From Carya illinoinensis (lineage: Eukaryota; Streptophyta; Magnoliopsida; Fagales; Juglandaceae), in NCBI RefSeq assembly GCF_018687715.1, contig NC_056757.1, forward strand, positions 24,399,001-24,463,000: a stretch of DNA of 64,000 nt, written 5' to 3'. Each line of letters opens with the position of its first letter. Positions within the stretch are counted from its first letter, which is position 1. Below are positions 48,646-61,000 of the stretch, piece by piece. The notes beneath the pieces were generated by a model. The model did not search any database and was not told the origin of the DNA. It saw nothing but the letters and a program-made list of their open reading frames with translations. The position numbers and the translations under genes were made by a program.

Positions 48646-51600
48646 TTCCGGTTGTGTGTTCTATTGAGAAGAAGAAGAATCTGGTTATTATTGAGAAGGA
48701 TGAAGTGATACAGGATGCTTCTCCTTTGTCAAGGGAGGCTGAGGAGGAAATAGACAAGTTGGGGGGTTGAAGATGTATCCCTTAAGGGTAAACAAATAGA
48801 GTAGAGTGATGATGATCAATATCAGGAGGATGCTTTCTTTTTGGAAGAGGGGTTGATGTCCGATCCGGAACTTGAATTACTTGCAGAAGTCTTTTCGTAG
48901 GACAAAGATTACCATACTGAAACAAAGGGTGACACCGTGAAGAGGAAATACCATAAATGACATTTTGAGAAAGTCAGGAGTTCTACTTGGGTTCTCACTC
49001 AAGCCACAAAATTATCTCTATGATAGGTCCCATTTTTGTTTGGAATATAAGGGGGATTGGTACATCCAAGGGTCATTTAAAGAAGTTGATAGTTCAGTTC
49101 AAGGCGAAGATGGTTGTGTAGATGGAACCTTTCCAGAATTTTGATAAAACTCCAAGGTATATGTGGTTTCTTCACTTTGATAATGTTATCACTAATGAAG
49201 AAGTTGGTGGAAAAATCTGGGTTTTTTGGATGAATGATATGGATTTACAAGTTGTCCGTATGGGGTCGCAGTTTATTTTGTTACGTGTATCAGAGGGACC
49301 TTATCATTTTCTGGGCACTTTTATCTATGCCAAGTGTAATATGTTTGAAAGGCATATTTTATGGGAAGAGCTTATTTCAAGCCATATGGGTGCGGAACCT
49401 TACTTATTTGGTGGTAATTTCAATATTATTTGCTCTAACTCGGAAAGTAGGGGTGGTAGACCTAGGCCACACACTACTACCAATGAATTCACCAGGGTGG
49501 GTTGATTGATATGAAATCTCAGGGTAGTAATTTCTCTTGGTGCAATGGCTAGAGAGGTTTATCCAAAAGCTGGGCTAAACTGGAATGAGTGTTCCTTGAT
49601 GCTAATTTACTTTCTACCTTTCCTAATGCGGTTTGCTCTTATTTGCTGAGGATGACTTTGGATCACTGTCCCATGTTCATCGAGTTCCTTAAGTATCCTT
49701 ATTCCTATCCCATCCTCATTCCGATTTCAACAAATGTGGATTGATTATCCTGATTTTATGGACTTTGTCAAGAATGTCTAGTCCAAACCAACAGTAGGTA
49801 CGGGGCTTGAAAAACTTGCTAGTAAACTAAAGAAGGTTAAGGTGGCTCTTCGTGAATGGAATGGGTGGACCAATGATCAGATTTTTGTTCTTGAAGAGAA
49901 GGTAGAGGGACTAGAATTTCATCTACAAAGAGAATAGGATGAAGATGTCGAAAGGGAGCTTGTGTTGTCCTCCGCTAAGTTGTCTTCTTGGAGGCATAGG
50001 GAAGACACCAGGTTAGCTCAAATGGCTAAAATCAAGTGGAAGATGGAAGGTGATCGTAACTCTAAATTCTTCCATGTATGTTTAGCTAATAAAAGGAATA
50101 AAATAATTCAAAAGATGAGAACTTCGGACGGAGTTGAGTTTAATTCACCGAAAGCCATTCATCAAGGTGCCGTTGATTATTTTTTTGATTTTCTTCTAAA
50201 TCCAAATCAGCCAAGAGATCTTCCGAATTTATCTTATTTAATTTTGCCTGTTATTGAAGAAGAGGACTGTGTCCATCTTTGTTGCATTCCTTTGATGGAA
50301 GAAGTTAATAAGGCAATCTCCTCTATTCCTATAAAGAGTTCTCTGAGGCCGGATGGTTTTGGTGTGGGTTTTTATAAAAGCTACTAGGAGGTGGTAAAGG
50401 TGGATGTCTTGGAAGTGATTTCAGAATTTTTTCTCTCTAAACATCTTTTGAGGTTCTATTCAGCTTCGTTCATCGTGCTTATTCCGAAGATGGATGTGCC
50501 TTCAAGTTTTGACAAATTTAGGCTGATAAGTTTTTGTTTAGTTTTCTATAAAATTTGTTACAAAATTATTATTAATCGTCTGACAGGTGTTCTCCCTAAA
50601 ATGATATCTCTTAAGCAAGGTGCATTTATTCCCAAGCAGAGCATATTAGAAAATATTAGTCTTACTCAGGAAATAGTTCAATCTATTAATAAGACGTCCC
50701 ATGGTGGCAATATCATGCTTAAAGTTGACATGGCTAAACCGTATGATCGGGTGGATTAAAATTTTTTGTTAGAGGTTCTTCATTGTTTTGACTTCTCTTC
50801 TCCTTTCTGTGACTTAATTCATGCTTGCATTTCTAATATTTGGTATTCAGTGATGATGAATGGGACGACAAAGTGTTTTTTTTAAGGTGGTCGTGGGTTA
50901 CGTCAGGTGGATCCCCTCTCGCCTTATGTTTTTATTATTTTTCAAGAGGTACTCTCTAGACTTTTCAAGCATAGTGTGGCGGAGAACAAGATAGGGCAAT
51001 TCTCCCAAGCTCGAAGTACTCCTCAGATATCTCATCTCATGTATGCCGATGATATTGTGATTTTTCTGAATGATAGTAAGAAGTCTATTCGGGAACTCTT
51101 ATTGGTGTTCGATAAGTATGAATCTTGGTTAGGCCCAGAGGATTAATAAAGAAAAAACTTCCATTTTTTTCTCAAAAAATTTCTCCGGTCTGTAAGAGAG
51201 CTCTCAAAAGGTTGCCGGGGTTCTCGAAAGGCTCTTTCCCATTAAATATCTAGGGCTTCTGATTATTTTGGGACATCTCGATCATGTGCATTTGGAGGAG
51301 ATGGTTAATTAAGCCTGGAATAAAATAAGTAGTTGGTAAATGAAGATCCTCTCCTCGAGTGGCCGTTTGATTCTTCTATGGCATGTAATTTCTAGTATGG
51401 CTTTACATTTATTTGCTATTTTGTAGGTTCCCCACTCCATTATCAAAGCTTTAAACCGATTGATGAGCACGTTTTTTTGGGGTGAGGTGAATGGTAAAGG
51501 TAAAAAAAAGTGGGTGGCTTAGGACAATATTTGTAAGCCAATTGAGGAAGGTGGCTTGGGATTGTGCCACTTGGATGATATGCAAAGAGTCTTGCATATG

Positions 51601-53467
51601 CTGTTTGCATGGAATTTAATTCAAGGTAAATCTTTATGGACTAGATTCTTTAAGGCAAAATATGTGGGTTCGTCTCCTTGGTCCCTCATTGACATGACTA
51701 AAGGAACGAGGTTTTGGAAAATGATTGTTATAAGTCTCCTTGGTGTCCTTAATAATTCTAAGTGGCGTGTTAGAGATGGGAACATTTCATTTTGGTATGA
51801 TAAATGGAGGGATAGGAGTACTTTAATTGATGATTTTCAACTAGTGGGAAGCATGTTGCTTAAAGTTAAGGATTGCAAGATGTCTAATATTTGGGATGTG
51901 AAGCTGTTGACTAATTTAGTGGGCCAGAAAAATGTGGATGACATTATTGAGGCTTTGGCTGGTTGTAAGGGGGAGTCTAATTTGTTGATGTAGATAAAGC
52001 ATGAGAGTGGCAGTTTTACTACTAAATTAGCTTGAGATTGTATTCGCATACGAGGTTCTAGTATGGAATGACATTCTTGGATGTGGCATAAGTTACTTCC
52101 TCTAAAATTTTAGGTTTCTATGTGAAAAGCTTCGAATATGGTTTTGAGTGTTGATGATCGTCTTTGACGTATTGGGATTCCGATAGTTTCACGATGTGAT
52201 TGTTGTGATGAAGGAAATTATGAAGACCAAAATCATGTACTATTCGGAGGGGCATTTGCTACTAAGGTATGGCATTATTTTGGTGCGATATTTGGTCTTC
52301 CTTTAGGTCATAATTGGATAGAGATGGTGACATCCTGGTTTCGCTGTGCGTCTTCCTCTTCTCAAGTGGGGCTCATTGTGGGGTTTCTTCCTTCTATTAT
52401 TACTTAGCATCTTTGCCGCAGAAGATGCACTACTCGTATGGAGGGTTGTCTAAAGTCTTTCAAATCCGTTTGGCATGCCATTAAGCTTTGGATGGGTTAG
52501 TGTGTCAAGACATGAATAAGGTTACTAAATGTTCTCGGCAGGATTCACAGATTTTGTAGGCCTTACAATTTCTGGCTTTGGTTCCCTCAAGTTAGCAATT
52601 AAAGCTAGTGGCTTGGTAAAAGCCTGCTCAAGGATGGTTTAAGTTGAATAGAGATGGCAGTAGTCTTGGTAACCTAGGCTCTTTAGAGGTGGGTGGTATT
52701 ATTAGAGACGATCGAGGTCATTTGATTCATGCCTTTAATTCTCATATCGGTTTCAGTTCGAATAATATAGCTGAGTTGTTAGCTCTTATGCAAGGCCACA
52801 AAGCCTGTAAAAACCTGGGGATCAATTTTGTGGAAATAGAATTAAACTCTCACGCGGTGGTTTCGTGGTGGAATAGGAGGAGATGTGGCGTGTGGTAATT
52901 GGAGGATTTTTGGGAGGATATCCTTGCCCTTAGTGATTCTATCTATGGTTTGCATTGTTCAGCATGTTTATAGGGAGGGAAATAAAGTTGATGACTGGCT
53001 GGCTCAGAGTGGTGCAACTGATCTTAACACAGAATGAAATATTATTGGGGATATGCCTAGGTTTCTTCGAGGGTTAATTCGCTTGGATAAACTAGGTTTT
53101 CAATCTTTGCATTACTGTTAGTGCCTTCATTCATGACGTGCTGGTTTGGTAAGTTTTTATTTCCTTTATTTTTTATGCTAACATCTTTTTCGCAGGTGCA
53201 GTCTTTCTTTTCTTTCTTTTTTTTTTTCTTTTCTTTTTTTGTTCTTTTTTTGTACTCCTTGGTTTTTTGGTTAGAGGCTTCTAGTGTTTTTTTGACACTT
53301 GGGTTTGGGTCATTCTTGCTTATCTTGTAACCCAGGTGTTGGTCTGTAACTAAGGTTTTCCTCCGCCATAAGTGAGAATTTATCAATAAAATTGGGATGG
53401 GGTCACTATTGAACAGGTGATCTTCGACTTTTCTAATAATAATAATAATAATAATAATAACAACAAC
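48646..53467 (+). mobile_element. L1-type LINE, 5'-truncated
   Basis: The 4.8-kb non-LTR element consists of the tail of ORF1 (48646-48970), ORF2 with endonuclease, RT, zinc-binding region and RNase H, a 3' UTR with GAATTTATCAATAAAATTG, and an (AAT)n tail (53434-53460) with AAC units. The likely target duplication is AACTATA (48639-48645 and 53468-53474). Confidence 0.8.
49020..52898 (+). pseudogene. LINE ORF2: endonuclease, reverse transcriptase, RNase H; broken
   Basis: It starts near ATG 49020 with the endonuclease N-terminus (IFVWNIRGIG). The endonuclease continues to about 49680 and includes LFGGNFNII. RT runs from about 50220 to 51150: SFIVLIPKMD, then DKFRLISFC, and the intact catalytic MYADDIVIF at 51039-51065. 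The zinc-binding reverse-transcriptase region is near 52140-52290 and RNase H at 52600-52898 (WFKLNRDGSS, NNIAELLALM). Nonsense codons at about 49117, 50385, 50758 and 50882, plus frame changes, make it inactive. The intact catalytic box shows it is not very old. Confidence 0.88.
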
Positions 53468-53624
53468 AACTATAGTACAAAATAAAACCAATACAAATCT
53501 TAAAAACATATATACTTGATAAACTTAATAATATTTCTCAATAGTGAATATAAGTCTTAAAAACACATATTTATAAAACTCAAATAATATCATAAGTTCT
53601 CAATACAACTGTTAAACGAAATAA

Positions 53625-56010
53625 TCATTCATTTTCATCAATAAGACAAAAAGCATCAACATTCACAAAGTCACTCAAAATATTTTCTTCAATGTCACCA
53701 CCATCATCATCAATGTCAAGACCAACATTATCACCATCTTCCAAATTTAGTGAGGCTAATGGTTCCTCAATACTTCCCCAATCCAAGTCTTCTCCATCAA
53801 TAAGCTCTGATTCTTTACCTACCCATTCCTCCATCAAGTCAATGTTCTCAAGATTGATTGGATCCAAAGTATCTCTTCCCCTTTTAATGTTTCTGCCAAA
53901 ATAAAAGAAGTCACATGTAAGTGAAAATGATACATAATTTTCAACAATCAAAAACATAATTTTGAAAAACTTTACCTCTCACGTAGCTTCAAGTTATAAT
54001 GAACAAATACTAAACCATTCAAATGTTTATGCTCTAATATATTCCACTTCTTGGAATGAATAAACTCAAATGTGCTCCAATTTTTTTCACAGCCAGTTGC
54101 ACTACGACATTAACTTAATATGCAAACTACAAACGTTTGAAGAGTTGGAACCTCATTTCCAAAAGTACTCCACCTCGCAACTACAACAAAAGTGTAATTA
54201 TAAATTATTACTTAAAATTAAATAAAAGAATTAAAATATAGATTCACACTATTTAACAAAGGATATTGAGGTTACCTGGACTAATTTTTTCATGCTGGCG
54301 GATTGCTAAAGGTTCTCCAAAATCACCATGAGCATTCTTATACAAGTCAATTTTTTGAATGATCTCATCTTGCTTATCAGGATCAAGTTTCAACTTTATA
54401 ACGCAAGTCAAAAACCATCTTAAAACATCATTTTTACTTTTAAAGTAAGGTTCAAGTAAATTTCAAGGTTAAGAAAACAATCTGCTACATGTAATGGACT
54501 ATAAAGCTGCTTATCCCACCTAGCATCAATGACCCTAATGAATGACATAAATGCAGTAACTTTGTTCTTCAATCTTTCTTTTATATTATCTTTGGCTATC
54601 TCCATTACATCATACAAGTATCTCATTGCAGGCTTTTCATCCCCATCGACAAGTCGTAGTACTCGAACCAAAGGCTCACTGATTGTTACAATAAATAGAC
54701 ATTGAGCCCAAAACTCTCAATCTTCTAGAACAATCTCTACTATCTCCTTCCCTATGTTGCTTTTAGAATAACTTGATACAACCCACTTATCACAAGTAAA
54801 CATTTGTCTAAACTCTTTCTTAAACAAAAGTAAGCATTGAATACTTAAAAAATTTGTAGCAAACCTTGTGACTGCAAGGCAACATAAATCACAACCTTTA
54901 GTAAAGTCTTTTCTCATCAAAGCCTAAACCCAAGTATGGTTATAAATAAATTTAATTATATTTTTTGCCTTCTTTATAGTTTCATCAATAATAGAAAAAT
55001 GTCTAGAATCACAAAATTTTCTAACATCAAATCTATACAATGAGCTGCACAAGGGGACGGAAAGAAAGAGTCATACTTCTGCTACAACTTTTATCCGCAG
55101 CCTTCTAACTTGCATCATTGTCCGTTATGAATTCCACAACATTCTCAACCCCAACTTCTTGAACAACTTCATCAAAATTGTTAAATAATGTTTAGTATCT
55201 TTTCTAAGGCCCAATATATCAATAGACTTAAAAAATATTGTACATTTTGGGTTATAAACTAAAAAGTAAATTATTGGTTGTTGCCTATGGTTTGTCCAAC
55301 CATCTGCCATTAGTGAACAACCACCATACCTCAAAGATGTTTTAATATCTAAGAGATCATTTTGAACCTCAATCACAGAAATCTTCAACAAATTTGCTCT
55401 CAACTCATGTAAGGAATGACCATTAAATCCTAGTTTGATGGTAGCTATGGCATCTATAACTGGTTGATAAAACTTGAATTGAGATGCATTGAAAAGTAAA
55501 GTAGCATCATACCACCAATTTGCTATAGCCATCTTTACTTTGTCAATCATTTCCTTTGAACACATAGCACTCTTAATAGAAAGTTGAGATCCAGTAGTTG
55601 TTCTTAGAGCAAAAAATCTATTAAAACCCTCATTGACTTTTCACTTACTTTCTCCTTCCCCCTTCCCTTTTGAACCATGAATATGTCCATGACTCTCTCC
55701 CTCATCATCATCATCAACAACATCAACATCATTATATGTTAAATCTAGAGGGCTTCCAGTTCCAATCTTTAAGTTTAGTTGTCTTTTCTTCTCTTTGTTT
55801 TCTTTTCATTTCATTAACCAACTCCTTCATTTTCCATTTTTTTTATCATCATATAACTTTTTACATGCTTCTATATCACCTAAAATCCCACCTAGATGAT
55901 ACTTCAATCTCATGACTTCGCCATCTTTAATTGTTTTGCTAGAATAGAGACATTGAGTACTATTTCTTGCCCCTAGCACTACACGAGCGTGGGCTCATGC
56001 TAGATCATCT
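53625..56010 (-). pseudogene. hAT transposase (BED - DUF659 - hAT dimerisation), broken
   Basis: Order on the minus strand: BED zinc finger at about 55960-55870 (CLYCSKTIKDGE, RLKYHLGGI); DUF659 at 55565-55125 (SLMADGWTNHRQQP); middle region at 54920-54420 (PLVRVLRLVDGDEKPAM); dimerisation region at 54180-53976 (KNWSTFEFIHSKKWN, then HLNGLVFVHYNLKLRE); acidic C-terminus ending at 53625. Two introns are clear: 54275-54181 (GT...TTGTAG) and 53975-53893 (GTAAAG...TTGGCAG). Defects include stops at about 54718 and 54113, a frameshift near 54455 and more upstream. The family cuts and pastes DNA in the nucleus; this copy cannot make a full protein. Confidence 0.85.
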
Positions 56011-57200
56011 GATCTAGCAGGAGCAACTGTCGTAGATGTAGCACTATTTTATTGATAACTAAACATTTATAATTTATATACTCCTATATTATGGAAAAAA
56101 AATCAACTCAAGAACCAAAAGCAAATCTATCATCTATATATTATATATAATTATATATGCACACACATCAATGATCAATCTCAAATTCTCAACACACAGA
56201 GCAAAAATATTATATATATGTAGATCTTGAGCTAATAACCTAAAGACAACTCTTAGTTTTTCAAGGTTTTGTTAATTCAATTTTTGTTTTTTTTTGTTTT
56301 GTTTTTTTTGTTTTTTGTTTTTTTTTTTTTCATTTTATCAACTATGAACAACATCGTGAACTTCAAACTTCAGAATCTAGGCATGGCTTAGCATTGTGGG
56401 TAAAAGGAAAACCAAACATTTGCACAAACAGATGATGAGCATTTCACTCTTGAGGTATTTCGGTTTCCACAAACATATATAAATATGCATTCATTCATAA
56501 CAACTAACAAGATATGCACCAACAATTCACATTTCACATGCAATGACATTAAAGGTTAAAGGGGATCAAGGGGATCTATGATTTGCTATGGTAGAGGAAC
56601 GACGAACTGGCAAAAGCCAAGAGTCAGTTGTGGTGGTGGAATGGCATCATCGGGATGGTGAAAAACAAGCTGCGATGGTGGATTTGTGAAATGAGAGCTA
56701 TGATGTTGTAGAGGCCGAATCAGCAAATCCACAATTTGGGATGGAGCTGCAACGAATGAGTTGCGACGTGGAGGTGGCGTCATTGAAGTGTGGAGTCATG
56801 GGCTGTGGAGGAGATCAATGATCGAAGTTCGAAGGCCAAGACTCACGAAACGGAAATTTGGAACTCCGAATTTCTAAGAAAACCATTAGAAATTGTAAGG
56901 AGAAGGGAGAGAAATGAGGTTCAGAAAAGGAACAACCGGAAAAATAAAATGGAAAATAAGAAAAATTGAAAAAATATGTAAATCACATAAATGCCATGAA
57001 ATTAGACATAATTATAAAACAACCACTACATGTTTAATTTTGGACCGAAAAGAGAATTTCGGCCAGAATGCTGGAATCCTGCCGAAATGGACCGAAACGA
57101 GGCAAAACGACCAAATTTTTGAGTGGTACGACATATATAGGTATGAAGTTTCGACCTTTATTTCGGAACGACAAATTTAGGCAGTTCTGACCAGAACATA
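56011..57200. other. Presumed 5' leader of the hAT element
   Basis: Contains T/G-rich simple sequence (56281-56331), a GC-moderate minus-strand stretch at 56830-56580 and, at 57040-57185, repeated CCGAAA/TTTCGG words like those in the fold-back element at 36.1 kb. No independent gene is seen. Confidence 0.4.
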
Positions 57201-58109
57201 ATAGATTTCCAAAATTTGGTATGAATTACCATTGAATATCTCAAAAACAATAATCATACATATAAATAAGACAATATTAAACAACATATCTACAACAAAG
57301 ATATTCTGATATTTTTTTGTACTTTTTTTAAAATATTATTAAAATAATAATTAATAATATTATATTATAATGAATTAGGGTCAAGATCCAAATTTAGATC
57401 AAATCAAGAAGGTCAAACGGGTCAGTCAATTGGTCAACTGGGTCAAAGTCAACAATCAATATGGGTTAGGGTCAACCATGGTCATGTGCTTGTGGTATGA
57501 TTCGGCCCACTGATATTAAATACAAAGGTCTTATAATCTTAGACCCAACACATGACAGAGCATCACATCTAAAACACAATCCTTATTTAACTCAACTCAC
57601 CTTATATCTATTAAGGATTAGATCCAGAAATTGGGCCAACTAAAGCAAGCCCAAGGCTTGTCTTAAGACCCAAGTCCAACTCAAAAAAGAAACCCTACCA
57701 AAATTTAAAATACCATGAACCAAAAAGAAACTGATCTGACCCAAATTACTGCAGTAGAAAATGACCACCATACCGTCAAACTGGACCACACTTTCTAGTA
57801 GAACTTGATGCGGGGACACCAATGAGGACATTTTCGACTTCCTCCTATGCTCATAGTGGCTTTTTTTTTTAAATGAAAAAAAAAAAAAAGACTTTGGCGA
57901 CCATAAGCAACGGTTTTGGACAAATCAAGTGAGCCACACACCAGCGATCACTACAATAAACCAATACAACTTTTTGGTCACCCCCAAACACTCAAAACCA
58001 AAATAAAAGGGACTTTGAGTGGTGAAAACTTCACAAAGTATGAAATCGTCTGTCATAAGTATGAAACTTTATTTCTGCACAAATCTAACAAGGTGGCTCT
58101 TATACCACT
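57201..58109 (-). other. Remaining 5' leader of the copia element and unassigned DNA
   Basis: Non-coding sequence between the hAT region and the copia primer site. It includes GGGTCAA-rich text (57405-57480) and an A/T run at 57862-57890. Frames here are short and without motifs. Confidence 0.4.
58095..58107 (-). other. Copia primer-binding site
   Basis: On the minus strand TGGTATAAGAGCC lies two bases after the LTR edge. It matches the initiator-Met tRNA primer site TGGTATCAGAGCC of copia elements at 12 of 13 positions. Confidence 0.75.
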
Positions 58110-58207
58110 TGTTGGACCTATAGAATCCAAAATCACCAAGATCACTTGTCAAGTTTGTGTAAAAATCTTGCAAATAGAGTGTCCTTATAGCCATTAGAGA
58201 GAATAGT
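58110..58207 (-). repeat. 5' LTR remnant of the copia element
   Basis: 98 bp from TGTTGGACCTATAGAATCC to GAGAGAATAG, matching 43465-43570. The match ends abruptly at 58207, where the LTR has been cut by an insertion or rearrangement. Confidence 0.75.
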
Positions 58208-59874
58208 GCAGCGGGGGCTTGAAAATAAGAAAATCTCGAGGCAAAAATTGAAGGAAAGGTGACTGATTTACAAGAGGTGAAAGATCGAGGATGATGGTTG
58301 GAAATGATAAATGGCAAGAGAGAAAATAACCAAGCAAAACTAAAAATATGTGCACGGGTTAGGGCTAAAACAGGGCACAGTTTAAGAAGAATTAAGGGGA
58401 AAAATACTAACACAAGACTTGAGAGGGAGAAAAGTGGTTTAAGGGATGAATTTATATGGTGAGGAATTTTGGTTTTCAGGGGAAAAATAGGGGCACGAAG
58501 GATGCGTGACCCACAAGAAGGACAAAACAAAGGCACAGATGAGGTAGAAATGGTGGTGACGGCAGATGGTGGTTCTCACAGTGGGATGCACAACACGATG
58601 GAGAAATGGCGAAGAGAGAGTGGTTAGCAAGGAGGCTCACAAGTCACGGGTAAGGCTTGCAATGGAGAAAAATAAAGGAAATAAAATGCAATAGAGAGAA
58701 GGGAAATGCATAGGTTCGGCAGGGGAAGAAAATAGGATCAAAGAGAGAAAGAGGAAATGAACAAAACCAGACGAATGAGAATCAAAGAGTTGCGCTGCAA
58801 CAAGATTTGCAGAAGAAGACGAAAATGAAGAGGAAGAAAAAAGGCAACGACACAGCAAGGAAGAAGAAGGAAAGAAGAAGAAAGCCCTAAGGGCATAGCC
58901 AAACGACGCATTTTAAGGTCCTAAGGGGCTGGGCTGAAATGCAACAAGAGGCTAGGCTTCAAACTGGGCCATTCAATGGGCTGAGCCCAAAACAGAAAAT
59001 AAAACACGCCAAACAAGCCCAATCCGAAAAATAAAGATCCAATAAAATTAAAATGGTACAATAAAATAGATAAAAGACAAATAAAAACACTACAACTAAA
59101 TATTAATAAAAATTGACAATAAATCCAATAATAGACTAAATTAAAATAAAGAGTAATTTAAATATTAAACAATAATTAATATCAAGAAAAGTACATTAAT
59201 GGTCTATTACTAGTCCACTTTTTTCTGCTTTTTCAATAGTAATGGCTAATGATAAGTTGTTGGTCACTTAATTTATTGAGGTTCTGTAAATGAGTTTGTG
59301 TCTGAGATAACTTTAGGGGAATTTTAACTTCCTGGCAACATTCCATGAAGTTTTGCCAACTACTGTTGGTTGTTAATCAAGAGATCGAAACTAAAGATTG
59401 AGATTAAAAAATAGATTTAACAACAAAAGAAAAAGTCAAATAATAAAGATTATTGATAAAATTGAAATGGGTTATTGAAACATACAAGCTAGCTAGGTTC
59501 ATATAGTGACCAAACGGCCCAAGGAAGAACTCATCATGGGCTTCAATGATAGTCAGAAAAAGAAAGCCGTAGTCCATACATGCTCTTGGGGAATGAGGTT
59601 TTCACAGCAACTAGTAGATCATGAAGAAAGTCTAATGTCTATAGTTACCCGTAAATGACAGAGCATTGACTTAGAAAATAAGATGCTTAATATATATATA
59701 TATATATGCAGATCAGCTATATACATCGATATTGTCTTTAACCCTACAATTCATCTTGAAAGACTAGCTAGCTATATATAATTAATATGTTGCATAGTCT
59801 TCTTGATCAGTTTATGATCATCTCTTTAATTAATTCCCCCACCACATTCCATGTATAATTCATTAATAAAGCAG
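58208..59874. other. Unassigned intergenic DNA
   Basis: Purine-rich sequence up to about 58900, with minus-strand frames (58536-58069, 58630-58439, 58858-58637) that are C/T-rich and motif-free, then AT-rich DNA and a (TA)n run at 59693-59707. From about 59800 it is probably the 3' flank of the next gene. Confidence 0.45.
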
Positions 59875-60575
59875 CTAATTCCATCGTCTCGTTCTTGCTA
59901 ATTTTGATGGCCTTTGAATATATGATCTACCTGAAAAATGAAGCAGGATTAATTCATAGATTAATTACAGTATTCATCAATAATGCATCAGAAAAGCATA
60001 CACATACAAGAAATTATTTTTTGTTATAGACAAAAATAAAGTGAATTGGTTGGTGCCCCAGAAAATCTTGATTGATGAAATTGTAATAAATAATTATCTA
60101 AAGGTGATAAAGTCCTATAAGTGTGTGTGTGTATATATATAGTCAATACAGGATCTTCAAGCATCGCCTGCACTAGTAGTAATCCAGCTTGCATACAGTA
60201 CTGTTCGTACGTACACACATTCATCCAACAAAAAAACAGGCCAATTCATGCACATGCACGCAAATTTGTAGAATTTTTTAAGACTATATATCTATTGACT
60301 GCCATTTCTAAAATTAAAATTACTGAATGCAACTAATTAATTCGCCCAAATTAAATATAAGGAAAAGGTTCATGCATGGGGTCTTACTCATTTAAGGGTC
60401 TCGGCGAAATGGCATGAAAATATGCTTGAAAGAAGTGCTTGTTCTCTTTCTGCAGCTCCCTCCACACTGCAAGCGTACGTTCATTCACATCACCAAACAG
60501 ATGATTCATTATTCATAGAGATCACCAAGCAGATGTGTGCACAGTTGCAAATACACATGCACTGATGCATATAAG

Positions 60576-60609
<34 letters not shown>

Positions 60610-60948
60610 ATACATTTGCAGAGAGAGAGAGAGGGGACCTGTGAGTGTAACGAGAGGCCGAATGCTCGCGTGCTCTGCAAGCGTCTTTACGCATTGGTCT
60701 CTACTCATGTGAAGAAGCAAGCATCTTTCTATAAGATGTTGAACCTGTTTTTCCCCCATGCAAAACCGTACGTAGTTTGCATTTAATTAGTTAATTCCTT
60801 TTCAGTTCTAATGAAGTAAAAGTTAAGAGTTAAATCTGTGTCGTATCAACATATATATAATTCCCAGACAAAGAAAAGATTCTACACAAATATTCAGATG
60901 TTTGTTCGCATGTAATACTGTTTTTATAATTTTGGTACTGTGTTGAGC

Positions 60949-61000
<52 letters not shown>

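Larger units (their letters stand above)
48526..57200 (-). mobile_element. hAT transposon, interrupted by a LINE
   Basis: The left end CAAAGTTTTGAAATTCG matches the end of the fold-back element at 36085, whose 8-bp duplication is hAT-like. The minus-strand transposase relic lies at 53625-56010. Its leader runs to about 57200 through GGACCGAAA/TTTCGG-rich sequence. The right terminus and target duplication were not found, so the right boundary is approximate. Confidence 0.55.
43465..58207 (-). mobile_element. Ty1/copia retrotransposon, minus strand, with nested hAT and LINE
   Basis: Read on the minus strand, the 5' LTR remnant lies at 58207-58110. The tRNA-iMet primer site is TGGTATAAGAGCC (58107-58095, one mismatch to the usual TGGTATCAGAGCC). 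The gag-pol relic is at about 48000-44300, a polypurine tract CCAAGTGGGAGAT ends at 43942, and the 3' LTR is 43941-43465. The two LTR pieces share a TGTTGGAYYTATAGAATCC end. The interior is expanded by the hAT element starting at 48526. All coding parts are broken. Confidence 0.7.

Noticed and set aside
60490..60759. 89-codon minus-strand frame read as one exon
   Set aside because: Only 60744-60639 is coding; the rest runs through intron 2 including the microsatellite.
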